DNA of 64,000 nt, taken from the NCBI GenBank assembly GCA_910574745.1, contig CAJTCE010000020.1, positions 1 to 64,000 on the forward strand, written 5' to 3'. The notes under the pieces were generated by a model, which ran no database searches, had not been told where the DNA came from, and was given only the letters and a program-made list of their open reading frames with translations. Origin of the DNA: Lachnospiraceae bacterium. Its GTDB lineage: Bacteria > Bacillota > Clostridia > Lachnospirales > Lachnospiraceae. Positions 17,328 to 27,052 of this stretch are shown piece after piece (the first letter of the stretch is position 1; every line of letters begins with the position of its first letter). The translations under genes were made by a program, and so were the position numbers.

Positions 17328-18210
17328 GACAATCAGAGACGAAAAGGTTCAGGAAATAGAAAAAATCCTGTATGCCTATCTTCCCAAACCGGAGGGACAT
17401 CAGAAAAAAGTAATCGAAGCCATGCATTACAGCGTAATGGCAGGGGGAAAGAGACTGCGCCCCATGCTTTTAAAGGAAGCCTATCTTTTATTTGGCGGAA
17501 AGGGAGACGGTGCCAACGCCTTTATGGCTGCGTTGGAATTTGTCCATACTTATTCCCTGATTCATGACGACCTGCCCGCTATGGACAATGATGAATACCG
17601 CAGAGGCCGCAAGACGACCCATGTGGTTTACGGAGAAGATCTTGCAATTTTAGCGGGAGACGCTCTTTTGAATTATGCCTATGAAACGGTGGCGAAAGCC
17701 CTTGTGGAGCATCCGGGAAACGAAGCCTATGTTAAGGCGTTTTCCGTTTTTGCAAAAAAAGCCGGAATATTCGGCATGGTGGGCGGTCAATGCGTGGATG
17801 TGATGAATGAAAACAGGAAGGAACCCCTTACCATGGAGGAAATTCTGTTTATTCATGAAAATAAAACTGCCGCTCTGATCCAGTGTGCCTTAATGTGCGG
17901 GGCATTGTTAGCGGGGGCTGATGAAAAGCAGGCGGCCATGATGGAAAAGGCAGGCTCGTCTATCGGTCTTGCATTCCAGATTCAGGATGATATTCTGGAT
18001 GTGACCAGTACCTTTGAAGAACTGGGAAAACCTATCGGCAGCGATGAAAAAAACCAAAAAGCAACTTATTTGTCTATGATGGGGATGGAGCGTTCCAAGG
18101 AAGAAGTAAAACGCCTGTCGGATGATGCGGTATCCCTTTTTCAGGGCATGAATGAAAGAAACGAGTTTTTGGAGGAACTGGTGCTTTCCCTGATTTCCCG
18201 CAAAAACTGA
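17317..18210 (+). CDS. ispA: Farnesyl diphosphate synthase (polyprenyl synthetase)
   Basis: A 297-residue prenyltransferase condensing IPP with DMAPP/GPP. The first Asp-rich motif is HDDLPAMDND and the second QIQDDILDVT; GGKRLRPML lies near the N-terminus. It supplies precursors for undecaprenyl and quinone-type lipids together with dxs next door. ATG 17317 follows GGAG by 6 bases; ATG 17305 is an alternative that adds four residues. Confidence 0.93.
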   Translation: MNFKTIRDEKVQEIEKILYAYLPKPEGHQKKVIEAMHYSVMAGGKRLRPMLLKEAYLLFGGKGDGANAFMAALEFVHTYSLIHDDLPAMDNDEYRRGRKTTHVVYGEDLAILAGDALLNYAYETVAKALVEHPGNEAYVKAFSVFAKKAGIFGMVGGQCVDVMNENRKEPLTMEEILFIHENKTAALIQCALMCGALLAGADEKQAAMMEKAGSSIGLAFQIQDDILDVTSTFEELGKPIGSDEKNQKATYLSMMGMERSKEEVKRLSDDAVSLFQGMNERNEFLEELVLSLISRKN

Positions 18211-18228
18211 TAGTATGAGGTATCATCT

Positions 18229-20094
18229 ATGATTCTGGAACAGATTCAAAAAGAAAATGACATTCAGAAAATATCGCCTAAGGATTATGATTTGCTGGCA
18301 TCTGAGATCAGGAGCTTCTTAATAGAAAAAATCAGTGAGACCGGCGGGCATTTAGGCTCCAATTTAGGAGCGGTAGAGCTTACCATGGCGCTGCATCTTG
18401 TTCTGCATATGCCGGAAGATAAAATCATATGGGATGTGGGGCATCAGGCATATACCCACAAGCTCTTAACGGGCAGGCGGGACGGCTTTGATTCCTTGCG
18501 CAAATACGGCGGCATGAGCGGTTTCCCCAAAAGGAAAGAAAGCAATTGCGACGCATTTGACACGGGGCACAGCTCCACATCCATTTCGGCAGGGCTGGGA
18601 CTTGTAAAAGCAAGAGATCTGCTGGGGCAGAAGCACACGGTAGTCTCTGTAATCGGCGACGGCTCCCTGACGGGAGGCATGGCTTATGAAGCGTTGAATA
18701 ATGCGTCAAGAATGGGTTCCAATTTCATTATTGTGCTCAATGATAACAATATGTCCATTTCCGAGAATATCGGCGGGGTTTCCCAGTATTTAAACGGCAT
18801 CAGAACCAGCGCCAAATATCTGGATTTAAAGGACAGCATTTACTACGGACTGCTGGATATGCCCAGATTCGGTCAAAAAGTTGTTAAAAAGATTCAGAAC
18901 GTGAAAAACGGTTTGAAGCAGTTGGTCATTCCGGGTATGTTTTTTGAGGATATGGGCGTTACTTATTTAGGGCCTGTAGACGGACACGATATCAAAGCGC
19001 TGACAAAGGTATTAAAAGAAGCCAAGAAGGTAAAAAATGCCGTGGTTGTCCATGTCATGACCAAAAAGGGAAAAGGATATGAGCCGGCGGAAAAGCATCC
19101 TGCAAGGTTCCACGGGGCGGAGCCCTTTGAAGTGGAAACGGGAGTACCCAAAAATTCCAAGGAGAAGGCAAATTATACGGATGTATTTGCCACCGTTATG
19201 AATAAAATGGCGGAAAAGGAGGATAAGCTGGTGGCCATTACCGCGGCAATGCCGGACGGAACGGGTCTTAAGCGTTTCAAAAACCGGTATCCTGACAGGT
19301 TCTTTGATGTGGGAATTGCGGAGGAGCATGCGGTTACCTTTGCGGCGGGATTGGCGGCGGGAGGGTTAAAACCTGTTGTAGCGGTTTATTCTTCTTTTCT
19401 GCAAAGGGCTTATGACCAGATTCTGCATGATGTGTGCATTCAGAATCTCCCCGTTATTTTTGCCATTGACAGGGCGGGACTTGTGGGAAGCGACGGGGAA
19501 ACCCATCAGGGAATTTTTGATTTGTCTTATTTATCATCTATTCCCAACATGCATATCATGGCGCCCAAAAACAAATGGGAGCTGGCCGATATGATGGCCT
19601 TTGCTTTGGATTTTGGCTGTCCCATCGCAATTCGCTATCCCAGAGGCGTTGCTTATGACAAATTAAAGGAGCAGAGGGAACCCGTTATTTACGGAAAAAG
19701 CGAATTATTATATAAAGGCGGTAAGGTTGCGCTTTTAGCAGTAGGGAGCATGGTAAAAACGGCTCTGGAAGTAAGGGAAATGCTAAAGAGGGAAGGCATA
19801 GACGCCACCGTTGTCAACGCCAGATTTATTAAGCCGGTGGATACGGAAATCATAGAAACCCTGATAAAAGAGCACGACCTGTTTGTTACTATGGAAGAAA
19901 ATGTTTTAAGCGGCGGATATGGGGAAAAGGTACTTTCTTATCTCACCATGGAGCATCCCCATAAGCGTGTTATCAATATTGCCCTTCCGGATACATATAT
20001 AGAGCATGGAAATGTGGAAATACTAAAAAAAGAAACGGGAATCGACGCACAGTCCGTTTTTGAAAGAATTCAGAGAGAGAAACAGAGATTATGA
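18229..20094 (+). CDS. dxs: 1-deoxy-D-xylulose-5-phosphate synthase
   Basis: A 621-residue TPP enzyme making DXP from pyruvate and glyceraldehyde-3-phosphate, the entry step of the MEP isoprenoid pathway. The TPP site GDGSLTGGMAYEALNNA is followed by the transketolase-like half with IAEEHAVTFAAGLA and RAGLVGSDGETHQG. The length is normal. It is coupled to tlyA by an ATGA overlap. Confidence 0.97.
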   Translation: MILEQIQKENDIQKISPKDYDLLASEIRSFLIEKISETGGHLGSNLGAVELTMALHLVLHMPEDKIIWDVGHQAYTHKLLTGRRDGFDSLRKYGGMSGFPKRKESNCDAFDTGHSSTSISAGLGLVKARDLLGQKHTVVSVIGDGSLTGGMAYEALNNASRMGSNFIIVLNDNNMSISENIGGVSQYLNGIRTSAKYLDLKDSIYYGLLDMPRFGQKVVKKIQNVKNGLKQLVIPGMFFEDMGVTYLGPVDGHDIKALTKVLKEAKKVKNAVVVHVMTKKGKGYEPAEKHPARFHGAEPFEVETGVPKNSKEKANYTDVFATVMNKMAEKEDKLVAITAAMPDGTGLKRFKNRYPDRFFDVGIAEEHAVTFAAGLAAGGLKPVVAVYSSFLQRAYDQILHDVCIQNLPVIFAIDRAGLVGSDGETHQGIFDLSYLSSIPNMHIMAPKNKWELADMMAFALDFGCPIAIRYPRGVAYDKLKEQREPVIYGKSELLYKGGKVALLAVGSMVKTALEVREMLKREGIDATVVNARFIKPVDTEIIETLIKEHDLFVTMEENVLSGGYGEKVLSYLTMEHPHKRVINIALPDTYIEHGNVEILKKETGIDAQSVFERIQREKQRL

Positions 20095-20915
20095 AAGAAA
20101 GGCTGGATGTTCTTCTTGTAAAAAAGAAACTGGCTCCTTCAAGGGAAAAGGCAAAAGCCGTTATCATGTCGGGCATTGTTTATGTGGACGGACAAAAGGA
20201 AGATAAGGCGGGAGCGGCCTTTGAAGAGGATGCGGTAACCATAGAAGTAAGAGGGAATACCCTTCCCTTTGTCAGCAGGGGCGGATTAAAGTTAGAGAAG
20301 GCTTTTTCAGTTTTTCCCATTTCTGTCAAGGGAATGATCTGTCTGGATATCGGCGCTTCCACAGGCGGGTTTACGGACTGTATGCTGCAAAAGGGAGCGG
20401 CAAAGGTCTATGCGGTGGATGTGGGACATGGACAGCTTGACTGGAAACTCCGGCAGGATTCCCGGGTAATCTGTATGGAAAAAACCAATTTCCGTTATGT
20501 GACAGTAGAGCAGATACCGGAAGCCATTGACTTTGCGGCAACGGATGTATCCTTTATTTCCCTGACCAAAATCCTTCCGGCTGCAAAGGCTCTTTTGAAG
20601 CCCTCGTCTTATATGGTCTGCCTGATTAAGCCCCAGTTTGAGGCAGGCAGGGAAAAGGTGGGTAAAAAGGGCGTTGTTTCCGATTTTAAGGTACATGAAG
20701 AAGTCGTTGAAAAAATAGAAAGCTTTGCGGCTTCCATTGGATTTTTGATTGCGGGGCTGGATTTTTCCCCAATCAAAGGACCGGAAGGCAATATAGAATA
20801 TCTATTATACATACAGAATGCGGGAGAGGAGCCGACAAAAGCCCCCATAGAGCAGATTGCACAGGTTGTAGCCGCATCCAAAGCCGCATTATACCATAAG
20901 GGTACGGATAAATGA
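20091..20915 (+). CDS. tlyA: TlyA family rRNA 2'-O-methyltransferase / hemolysin-like protein
   Basis: A 274-residue protein with an N-terminal S4 RNA-binding domain (ERLDVLLVKKKLAPSREKAK, GIVYVDG) and an FtsJ-type methyltransferase domain. The SAM motif is LDIGASTGGFTDCML, and later VDVGHGQLDWKL and LIKPQFEAGR carry conserved positions. It is the counterpart of Bacillus YqxC, found in the same place between dxs and argR. The exact methylated nucleotide is inferred from the family. Confidence 0.92.
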   Translation: MKERLDVLLVKKKLAPSREKAKAVIMSGIVYVDGQKEDKAGAAFEEDAVTIEVRGNTLPFVSRGGLKLEKAFSVFPISVKGMICLDIGASTGGFTDCMLQKGAAKVYAVDVGHGQLDWKLRQDSRVICMEKTNFRYVTVEQIPEAIDFAATDVSFISLTKILPAAKALLKPSSYMVCLIKPQFEAGREKVGKKGVVSDFKVHEEVVEKIESFAASIGFLIAGLDFSPIKGPEGNIEYLLYIQNAGEEPTKAPIEQIAQVVAASKAALYHKGTDK

Positions 20916-20929
20916 TTTTTTTAGTAACA

Positions 20930-21040
20930 ATTCCGCTGCAAGCAACGGGGCATTGAACCTCGCGGCACTTGCCAATGCTCATGCAGGCCGGCACTTGGCT
21001 CGCTTGTGCTCTTTAGAGCATTGTTCGAGGGAATAAATGG
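20930..21040. repeat. Possible dispersed intergenic repeat element
   Basis: The gap between tlyA and nadK is GC-richer than other gaps. It contains two copies of cggcacttg (20963-20971 and 20989-20997), short inverted arms (caagc/gcttg) and an attgtt-type end. Its texture resembles the small, palindrome-rich intergenic repeats found in many copies in Lachnospiraceae. With one copy in view this is unproven. Confidence 0.35.
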
Positions 21041-21047
21041 AGACAGT

Positions 21048-21917
21048 ATGGAGCACTTTTACATTATAACCAACAAACCCAAAGACCAACAATTACAGAT
21101 TACCGGGGAAATTGTGGCTTTTTTGGAAGGTCATGGAAAAAAATGCAGCGTCTGCGTCAGGGATAAGGATGCGGAGGAATACCGCAAGGATACGGATGCC
21201 GCAAGGAAAGAGGTCAATGTGCCAAAGGGTACGGATTGCATTCTTGTTTTAGGAGGAGACGGCACGCTTTTGCAGGCAGCCGTGGATACCATGGACGAGG
21301 ATATTCCGCTGCTGGGCATTAATTTAGGGACGCTGGGTTTTATGGCAGAGGTGGAAAGAACCAATATTGAGAATGCCTTAAAGGCACTGATTGAAGACCG
21401 CTTTGAGGTAGAGGAGCGGATGATGTTGGACGGGCAGATTTACCATGAGGGAGAAATGGTAAAAGAGCTTCATGCCTTAAACGATATTGTCCTCACAAGA
21501 AGGGGATCGTTAAAAATCGTGGCCTATGACATCTATGTAAACGGGCAGTTTTTAAACAGCTATCAGGCGGACGGGGTCATTCTATCCACCCCCACGGGAG
21601 CGACGGGCTACAATATGTCGGCGGGGGGACCTATTGTGGAGCCAAAGGCGAAAATTCTTTTGCTGACGCCGATTTGTCCCCATACCCTTAGTGCAAGAAG
21701 CATTGTGTTATCGCCGGATGATCTGGTTGAAATTAAAGTAAAATCCGGAAGAAACGGGCAGACCCAGGAAATGGAGGTCAATTTTGACGGTTCTTTTACC
21801 AGACATCTGTCCACGGGAGACAGTATCCGGATATGCAGGTCTATGCGGGTCACAAAATTTATCAGGCTCAGTAAGGTAAGCTTTTTGGAAATTCTGCACA
21901 AAAAACTCAGCGAGTAA
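21048..21917 (+). CDS. nadK: NAD kinase
   Basis: A 289-residue enzyme phosphorylating NAD to NADP. It has the ATP/NAD motif LGGDGTLLQAA, NDIVLTRRG, and the substrate loop STPTGATGYNMSAGGPIV. ATG 21048 follows GGAGAC by 5 bases; an upstream ATG at 21006 lies in the repeat-like gap and lacks a site. In Bacillus no NAD kinase gene sits at this place in the recN cluster. The insertion between tlyA and argR is common in clostridia. Confidence 0.95.
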   Translation: MEHFYIITNKPKDQQLQITGEIVAFLEGHGKKCSVCVRDKDAEEYRKDTDAARKEVNVPKGTDCILVLGGDGTLLQAAVDTMDEDIPLLGINLGTLGFMAEVERTNIENALKALIEDRFEVEERMMLDGQIYHEGEMVKELHALNDIVLTRRGSLKIVAYDIYVNGQFLNSYQADGVILSTPTGATGYNMSAGGPIVEPKAKILLLTPICPHTLSARSIVLSPDDLVEIKVKSGRNGQTQEMEVNFDGSFTRHLSTGDSIRICRSMRVTKFIRLSKVSFLEILHKKLSE

Positions 21918-21931
21918 CGGGAGCGGAAGCA

Positions 21932-22384
21932 ATGAAGAATAAAAGACATCAGGCCATTGCCTCATTAATAGAAAAATACAAAATCCGCACCCAGGAGGAG
22001 CTTGCCGAAAAGTTAAAGGAAGCCGGTTTTGAAGTGACCCAGGCTACGGTATCGAGAGATATCAGGCAGATGAATTTGAAAAAAAATTCTGAAGCCGGCG
22101 GAAAATCCTATTATGCCATGGCAAAAGAGGAGGTGCCTTTAAAGGGTGCCTACGGCAATGTTCTAAAGGAAAGCCTTGTTTCGGTAGAGGCGGCAATGAA
22201 CCTTCTTGTATTAAAAAGCCATCCCGGCATGGCGATGGCAGTGGCGGCGGCAGTGGACGCCCTTGCCTTTGAAGAAATTCTGGGGACTATTGCGGGAGAC
22301 GATACCGTTATGGTGGCAGTCAGGACGGCGGAGGAAGCAAAGACGGTACAAAAAAGATTTCGTGAAATATTATCTGCGAAATAA
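21932..22384 (+). CDS. argR: Arginine repressor
   Basis: A 150-residue regulator with an N-terminal winged helix (AIASLIEKYKIRTQEELAEK, QATVSRDIRQMNL) and a C-terminal hexamerisation/arginine-binding domain (GTIAGDDTVMVAVRT). It controls arginine metabolism genes, none of which lie in this window. Its position before recN is the classic Firmicute arrangement. Confidence 0.95.
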   Translation: MKNKRHQAIASLIEKYKIRTQEELAEKLKEAGFEVTQATVSRDIRQMNLKKNSEAGGKSYYAMAKEEVPLKGAYGNVLKESLVSVEAAMNLLVLKSHPGMAMAVAAAVDALAFEEILGTIAGDDTVMVAVRTAEEAKTVQKRFREILSAK

Positions 22385-22423
22385 ATGTGTCTGGAGAGAA
22401 GATGCAGACATAAGGAGATAAAA

Positions 22424-24124
22424 ATGTTAGAAAGTATTCGCGTTAAAAATGTGGCGCTCATTGATGAAGCGGAAGTGGAATTCCATAAGGGATTAAATAT
22501 CCTGACCGGCGAAACCGGAGCCGGAAAATCCATCTTATTGGGTTCGGTGCAGCTGGCATTGGGAGCAAAGGCGGATAAAAGCCTGATTCGTCAGGGAGAG
22601 GAATATGCCTTTGTGGAGCTGGTCTTTACTCTGGATGAAGAACACAAAAAGGCACTTTCGGAATTTGATATTCCGCTAGATGAGGATATTCTCATTTTAC
22701 AGAGAAAAGTTTATCCGTCCAAAAGCATTTGTAAAATGAACGGAGATACCGTTACCTTGAAAACTATGCAGAGTGCGGCGGAACTTCTCATGGATGTTCA
22801 CGGACAAAGGGAGCACCAGTCTGTTTTAAAAGCGGCAAAGCAGGAGGAAATTCTGGATGATTACTGCAAAGGCCGGATTTTTGATTTATTGGAAGAACTG
22901 GGAGAATTATACAAAGCTTACAGGGAAGAAGAGGCATTATTAAAGGAAGCGTCAAAATCAGACGGCAGCCATTTGAAGGAATTGGAGCTTGCAAGATATG
23001 AACTGGACGAAATCGAAAAAGCAGGCTTACAGGAGGGCGAAGACGAAATTTTGGAAGAGCGTTATGAACGCTTGTCCAATGCAAAAAAAATACAGGAAGC
23101 TGTGGGAAGTGTGGAAAGCATTCTGCAAAATGAAAACGGAAGCGGAATTTTAAACGGAATTTCCATGGCGATCAGGCAGTTAAAGGAAGCGCAGCAGTTA
23201 GATGAAGCTTTAAAGGACGAAATGCTGCAGCTTTCCGATGCAGAAACGATTTTACAGGAATGCAGCCACAGTCTGGACCGGTATCTGGACAGCTTTTCTA
23301 TGGAAGAAGGGGATTTGGGCTCGGTAGAGGAACGCCTGAATCTGATCAATCATTTGAAGGACAGGTTTGGAAGAGAGATTTCTGATATTCTGGAATACGG
23401 ACAGGGCCTTTCCGAAAAAATTAATAAATTAGAAAATTTTGAGCAATATAATGAAGAATTAAAGAATAAGCATGAAAAAACAAAAGCCGGATATTTTAAA
23501 CTGGCATCCAGAATTCACAAAATCCGGACCGAAGAGGGAGAAAAATTAAAGGAAGAAATGGAGCGGGCTCTTTTAGAGTTGAATTTTGAACAATGTGCTT
23601 TTTCTGTAAAAACGGAATATGACGAAAGCGTGCTTTCGAAAAAAGGCTGTACCAAAGTTGTTTTCCGGATTTCCCTCAATCCGGGGGAACCCTTAAAGGA
23701 TTTGTCCGCAGTTGCCAGCGGAGGCGAATTATCCCGTATCATGCTGGCTTTAAAAAGCGTTTTTGCGGATAAAGATAATACGGGGACTTTGGTCTTTGAT
23801 GAAATCGACGCGGGAATCAGCGGAAAGACTGCATGGAAGGTTTCGGAAAAGCTGGCAGTATTAAGAAAAAGACATCAGGTTTTATGCATTACCCATCTTC
23901 CCCAGATTGCAGCAATGGCGGACGCGCATTTTTGCATTGAAAAAACGGTAGAAGGAGAGAAAACCAAGACAGGAATCCGGCTCTTGGAAAGGCAGGAAAG
24001 CATACAGGAAATCGGCAGGCTTTTAGGAACGGACCAGCTGACCGATGCGGTTTTAAAAAATGCGTCTGAAATGAAAGATTTGGCAGAACAGACAAAACAA
24101 TCCCAAAGTAAAATTGAATTATAG
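22424..24124 (+). CDS. recN: DNA repair protein RecN
   Basis: A 566-residue SMC-like ATPase recruited to double-strand breaks. It has Walker A GETGAGKSILLGS, a central coiled-coil region, the ABC signature ASGGELSRIMLALK and Walker B LVFDEIDAGISG. The start is ATG 22424 with AAGGAGA upstream. An earlier in-frame codon at 22385 has no site. Confidence 0.97.
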   Translation: MLESIRVKNVALIDEAEVEFHKGLNILTGETGAGKSILLGSVQLALGAKADKSLIRQGEEYAFVELVFTLDEEHKKALSEFDIPLDEDILILQRKVYPSKSICKMNGDTVTLKTMQSAAELLMDVHGQREHQSVLKAAKQEEILDDYCKGRIFDLLEELGELYKAYREEEALLKEASKSDGSHLKELELARYELDEIEKAGLQEGEDEILEERYERLSNAKKIQEAVGSVESILQNENGSGILNGISMAIRQLKEAQQLDEALKDEMLQLSDAETILQECSHSLDRYLDSFSMEEGDLGSVEERLNLINHLKDRFGREISDILEYGQGLSEKINKLENFEQYNEELKNKHEKTKAGYFKLASRIHKIRTEEGEKLKEEMERALLELNFEQCAFSVKTEYDESVLSKKGCTKVVFRISLNPGEPLKDLSAVASGGELSRIMLALKSVFADKDNTGTLVFDEIDAGISGKTAWKVSEKLAVLRKRHQVLCITHLPQIAAMADAHFCIEKTVEGEKTKTGIRLLERQESIQEIGRLLGTDQLTDAVLKNASEMKDLAEQTKQSQSKIEL

Positions 24125-24125
24125 A

Positions 24126-24167
24126 CACATAATAAGAAGGACGTAAAGGTCCTTCTTTTATTGTGTG
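24126..24167 (+). terminator. Hairpin between recN and spoIVB
   Basis: A long stem pairs cacataataagaaggac with gtccttcttttattgtgtg around a gtaaag loop. The T-run lies within the 3' arm. It ends one base before or at the GGAGG of spoIVB, so it may terminate the recN transcript and also affect spoIVB translation. Confidence 0.7.
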
Positions 24168-24177
24168 GAGGTTCAAG

Positions 24178-25434
24178 ATGAAAAAGTATAAAATCAGTTT
24201 ATATATTGCCCTTTTCTGTTCCGTTATTTTGGGAATTACTATTTATGAATACACATTTTACAGGCAGATTCCCGATACCATTTATCTGCAGAAGGGAGAG
24301 CGGGAGGAATTGGAATTTGCCCTTCCGGTAACGGGAGAGCTTACCTCAAAAGAAGCCTCTTATATAGAAACATGGGAAAGCGGGCAGACGGGAATCAAGG
24401 CATCCGGGAGTGTCGCTGGAGATCATTATATATGGAAGCTGCGGCTTTTCGGAGTCATTCCCTTAAAAGAGGTCAATGTAGAAGTCATTGATGAAGAAAG
24501 CGTTTATCCCATCGGCGTTCCCATCGGTATTTATGTAAAAACAGACGGCGTGCTGGTTGCGGGCCTTGGAAATATCCGTATGGCGGACGGCAGGGAGGTA
24601 TGCCCCTGCAGCAACATTCTTCAGGTGGGAGATTATATTCTTTCCATTAACGGGGAAAGCGTTTCTTTAAAGGGGGAGGTCATAGACAAAATCAAAGCCT
24701 GTGAAGGAGAATCCGTTATTATGACCATCCGAAGAAACGGACAGGTCAGCAGCGTAAAAGTCCTGCCGGTTTTGAATAATGAAGGAAATTACCAGATCGG
24801 GGTCTGGATCAGGGATTCTGCCCAGGGAATCGGAACCCTGACTTATATAGATGAAGAAAATGAATTCGGTGCTTTAGGACATGGCATTAATGATATTGAT
24901 ACAACGGACTTAATGGAAATCAATTACGGAGGTCTTTACGAAACCCAGATTATCAGCATTAAAAAAGGCGAAAGCGGGGAACCGGGGGAAATATCCGGCG
25001 TGATCCGGTTTGTGGAGGACGCCAGAGAAGGAATCATCAAATTAAATACAGTGAACGGGATATATGGCGTGATGGATAAAAGCCCCAAAGAAGCAGGGGT
25101 TTCGGAAGAAGAGCTTTATCCCGTTGCTTTAAAACAGAATATCCGCTTAGGGGACGCCCAGATCCTTTGCACCATCAACGGGGAAACAAACGCCTATGAT
25201 GTGCAGATAACAGATATTGACTACAGTCAGAGCGAGGGAAACAGAGGACTTGTGATTCAGATAACCGATCCTGTTTTGTTATCCCAGACAGGAGGGATTG
25301 TCCAGGGAATGAGCGGTTCTCCCATTGTGCAGGACGGGAAATTTATAGGGGCTGTAACCCATGTTTTTGTCAATGATCCTACAAAAGGCTACGGAATATT
25401 TGCGGAAACCATGCTGCATATGGCGCAAGAGTAA
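24178..25434 (+). CDS. spoIVB: SpoIVB serine peptidase (sporulation signalling)
   Basis: A 418-residue S55 peptidase made in the forespore, which signals to the mother cell to activate pro-sigma-K processing. It has an N-terminal membrane anchor, a PDZ domain at about 110-205 (GLGNIRMADGREVCPCS region) and a peptidase domain with GALGHGIND (His) and VQGMSGSPIVQDG (Ser). ATG 24178 follows GGAGG. In most spore formers spo0A comes next; here an amylase does. Confidence 0.94.
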   Translation: MKKYKISLYIALFCSVILGITIYEYTFYRQIPDTIYLQKGEREELEFALPVTGELTSKEASYIETWESGQTGIKASGSVAGDHYIWKLRLFGVIPLKEVNVEVIDEESVYPIGVPIGIYVKTDGVLVAGLGNIRMADGREVCPCSNILQVGDYILSINGESVSLKGEVIDKIKACEGESVIMTIRRNGQVSSVKVLPVLNNEGNYQIGVWIRDSAQGIGTLTYIDEENEFGALGHGINDIDTTDLMEINYGGLYETQIISIKKGESGEPGEISGVIRFVEDAREGIIKLNTVNGIYGVMDKSPKEAGVSEEELYPVALKQNIRLGDAQILCTINGETNAYDVQITDIDYSQSEGNRGLVIQITDPVLLSQTGGIVQGMSGSPIVQDGKFIGAVTHVFVNDPTKGYGIFAETMLHMAQE

Positions 25435-25579
25435 AAACTGTTTTTGTCCCGTAATGAATAGTAAAATCGCGATGCCTTACAGCTGCATATGGTATATGAA
25501 TAAAAACTGTGCTAAAATAGTCAGGGATTTGAATTTACCAGAATTTATATATTAAACACAAGAGAAAGAAAGTGACAAA

Positions 25580-27016
25580 ATGAAAAACAGAACGATGATG
25601 CAGTTTTTTGAGTGGTATCTGCCGGAGGATTGCGCTCATTGGAAGCGAGCTTCCCTTGAGGCGGAAAAGCTTGCAGAGGATGGCATAAATATGATATGGC
25701 TGCCGCCGGCATATAAAGGAGCATCGGGGAAATATGATGTGGGATATGGTGTCTATGATACTTATGATTTGGGAGAATTTGACCAGAAGGGCAGCATTCC
25801 CACAAAATACGGAACGAAAGAAGAATATCTAAAAGCTGTTTCCGATTTGCAGAAGGCGGGAATAGAAGTTCTCGGAGACATTGTTTTAAACCACCGTATG
25901 GGCGCTGATGAAAAGGAAAGGACGGAGGCGGTAGAGGTAGGGGGAAATAACAGATATCAGGAGCTTTCGGGTCCCGTGGAAATAGAAGCATGGACCAAAT
26001 TTACCTTTCCCGGAAGAAGCGGCAGATATTCGGATTTTATATGGAACGCTTCTCATTTTGACGGAGTGGACTGGGATGATAAAGGGAAAAGAAAAGGTGT
26101 TTTCCGTTTTAAGGATAAACAGTGGGACAAAGGCGTTGACGGGGAAAATGCAAATTATGATTATCTCATGGGAGCAGACCTGGATCTGGATGACGAAGAG
26201 GTAAAAGCGGAACTTGACAGGTTTGGTAAATGGTATCTGGATACTACAAAGGTGGACGGCTTCAGACTGGATGCTGTAAAGCATATGAACGCTTCTTTTT
26301 ACAGGGACTGGATAAAAGCCATGCGTACATATAAGGAAAAGGAATTGTTTGCCGTAGGGGAATACTGGAGTCCGGATTTAAATAAGCTTCGGGAATATAT
26401 CAGCCGGACAGAAGGAGTTATGAGCCTTTTTGATGTGCCCCTGCATTTTAAATTCTACCGGATTTCCCATGGAAATGCCGCTTTTGATATGGCAAAGCTT
26501 TTTGAGAACACTCTGACAGGAACCGATTCATGGCATGCGGTAACCTTTGTGGATAATCATGACACGCAACCGGGACAGGCTTTGGAAACCTTTGTAAGTG
26601 AATGGTTTAAGCCTCTTGCCTACGGAATCATTTTACTGCAGGAAAAGGGAATTCCCTGTGTGTTTTACGGGGATTATTACGGCATTCCACACAATCAGAT
26701 TGCGCCGGTTAAGCATCTGCAGACGCTTATGAGATTAAGGGCTTCCCATGCTTACGGTATGGAGCATGACTATTATGACCACTGGGATATAGTGGGATTT
26801 ACCAGAGAAGGAAAGGAAGCTGCAGACGGTCTGGCCCTTCTTGTCAGCGACGGCCCGGGAGGAAGTAAGACTATGTTTGCAGGAAATGCCCATAAAGGAC
26901 AGACTTATATTGACGCTTTGGGCAACTGTCCGGGAGAAGTGGTAATCGGAGCAGACGGAACGGGAAACTTTCGGGTGGAAGGCGGTTCCATATCTGTCTG
27001 GATACCCAAAGAATAA
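25580..27016 (+). CDS. Cytoplasmic alpha-amylase (GH13)
   Basis: A 478-residue GH13 enzyme of the liquefying-amylase type (TMMQFFEWYLPEDCAHWKR N-terminus), without a signal peptide, so probably acting inside the cell on glycogen or maltodextrin. Conserved regions are intact: DIVLNHRMGADE, GFRLDAVKHM (nucleophile Asp), AVGEYW (acid/base Glu) and FVDNHDTQP (third Asp). It contrasts with the inactive-looking GH13 protein at 43159. The 145-base upstream gap holds a possible weak promoter (ctaaaatag) but nothing firm. Confidence 0.92.
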   Translation: MKNRTMMQFFEWYLPEDCAHWKRASLEAEKLAEDGINMIWLPPAYKGASGKYDVGYGVYDTYDLGEFDQKGSIPTKYGTKEEYLKAVSDLQKAGIEVLGDIVLNHRMGADEKERTEAVEVGGNNRYQELSGPVEIEAWTKFTFPGRSGRYSDFIWNASHFDGVDWDDKGKRKGVFRFKDKQWDKGVDGENANYDYLMGADLDLDDEEVKAELDRFGKWYLDTTKVDGFRLDAVKHMNASFYRDWIKAMRTYKEKELFAVGEYWSPDLNKLREYISRTEGVMSLFDVPLHFKFYRISHGNAAFDMAKLFENTLTGTDSWHAVTFVDNHDTQPGQALETFVSEWFKPLAYGIILLQEKGIPCVFYGDYYGIPHNQIAPVKHLQTLMRLRASHAYGMEHDYYDHWDIVGFTREGKEAADGLALLVSDGPGGSKTMFAGNAHKGQTYIDALGNCPGEVVIGADGTGNFRVEGGSISVWIPKE

Positions 27017-27052
27017 CCCTTGTATGTACATATAGCAGAAGGAGAAAGTACT

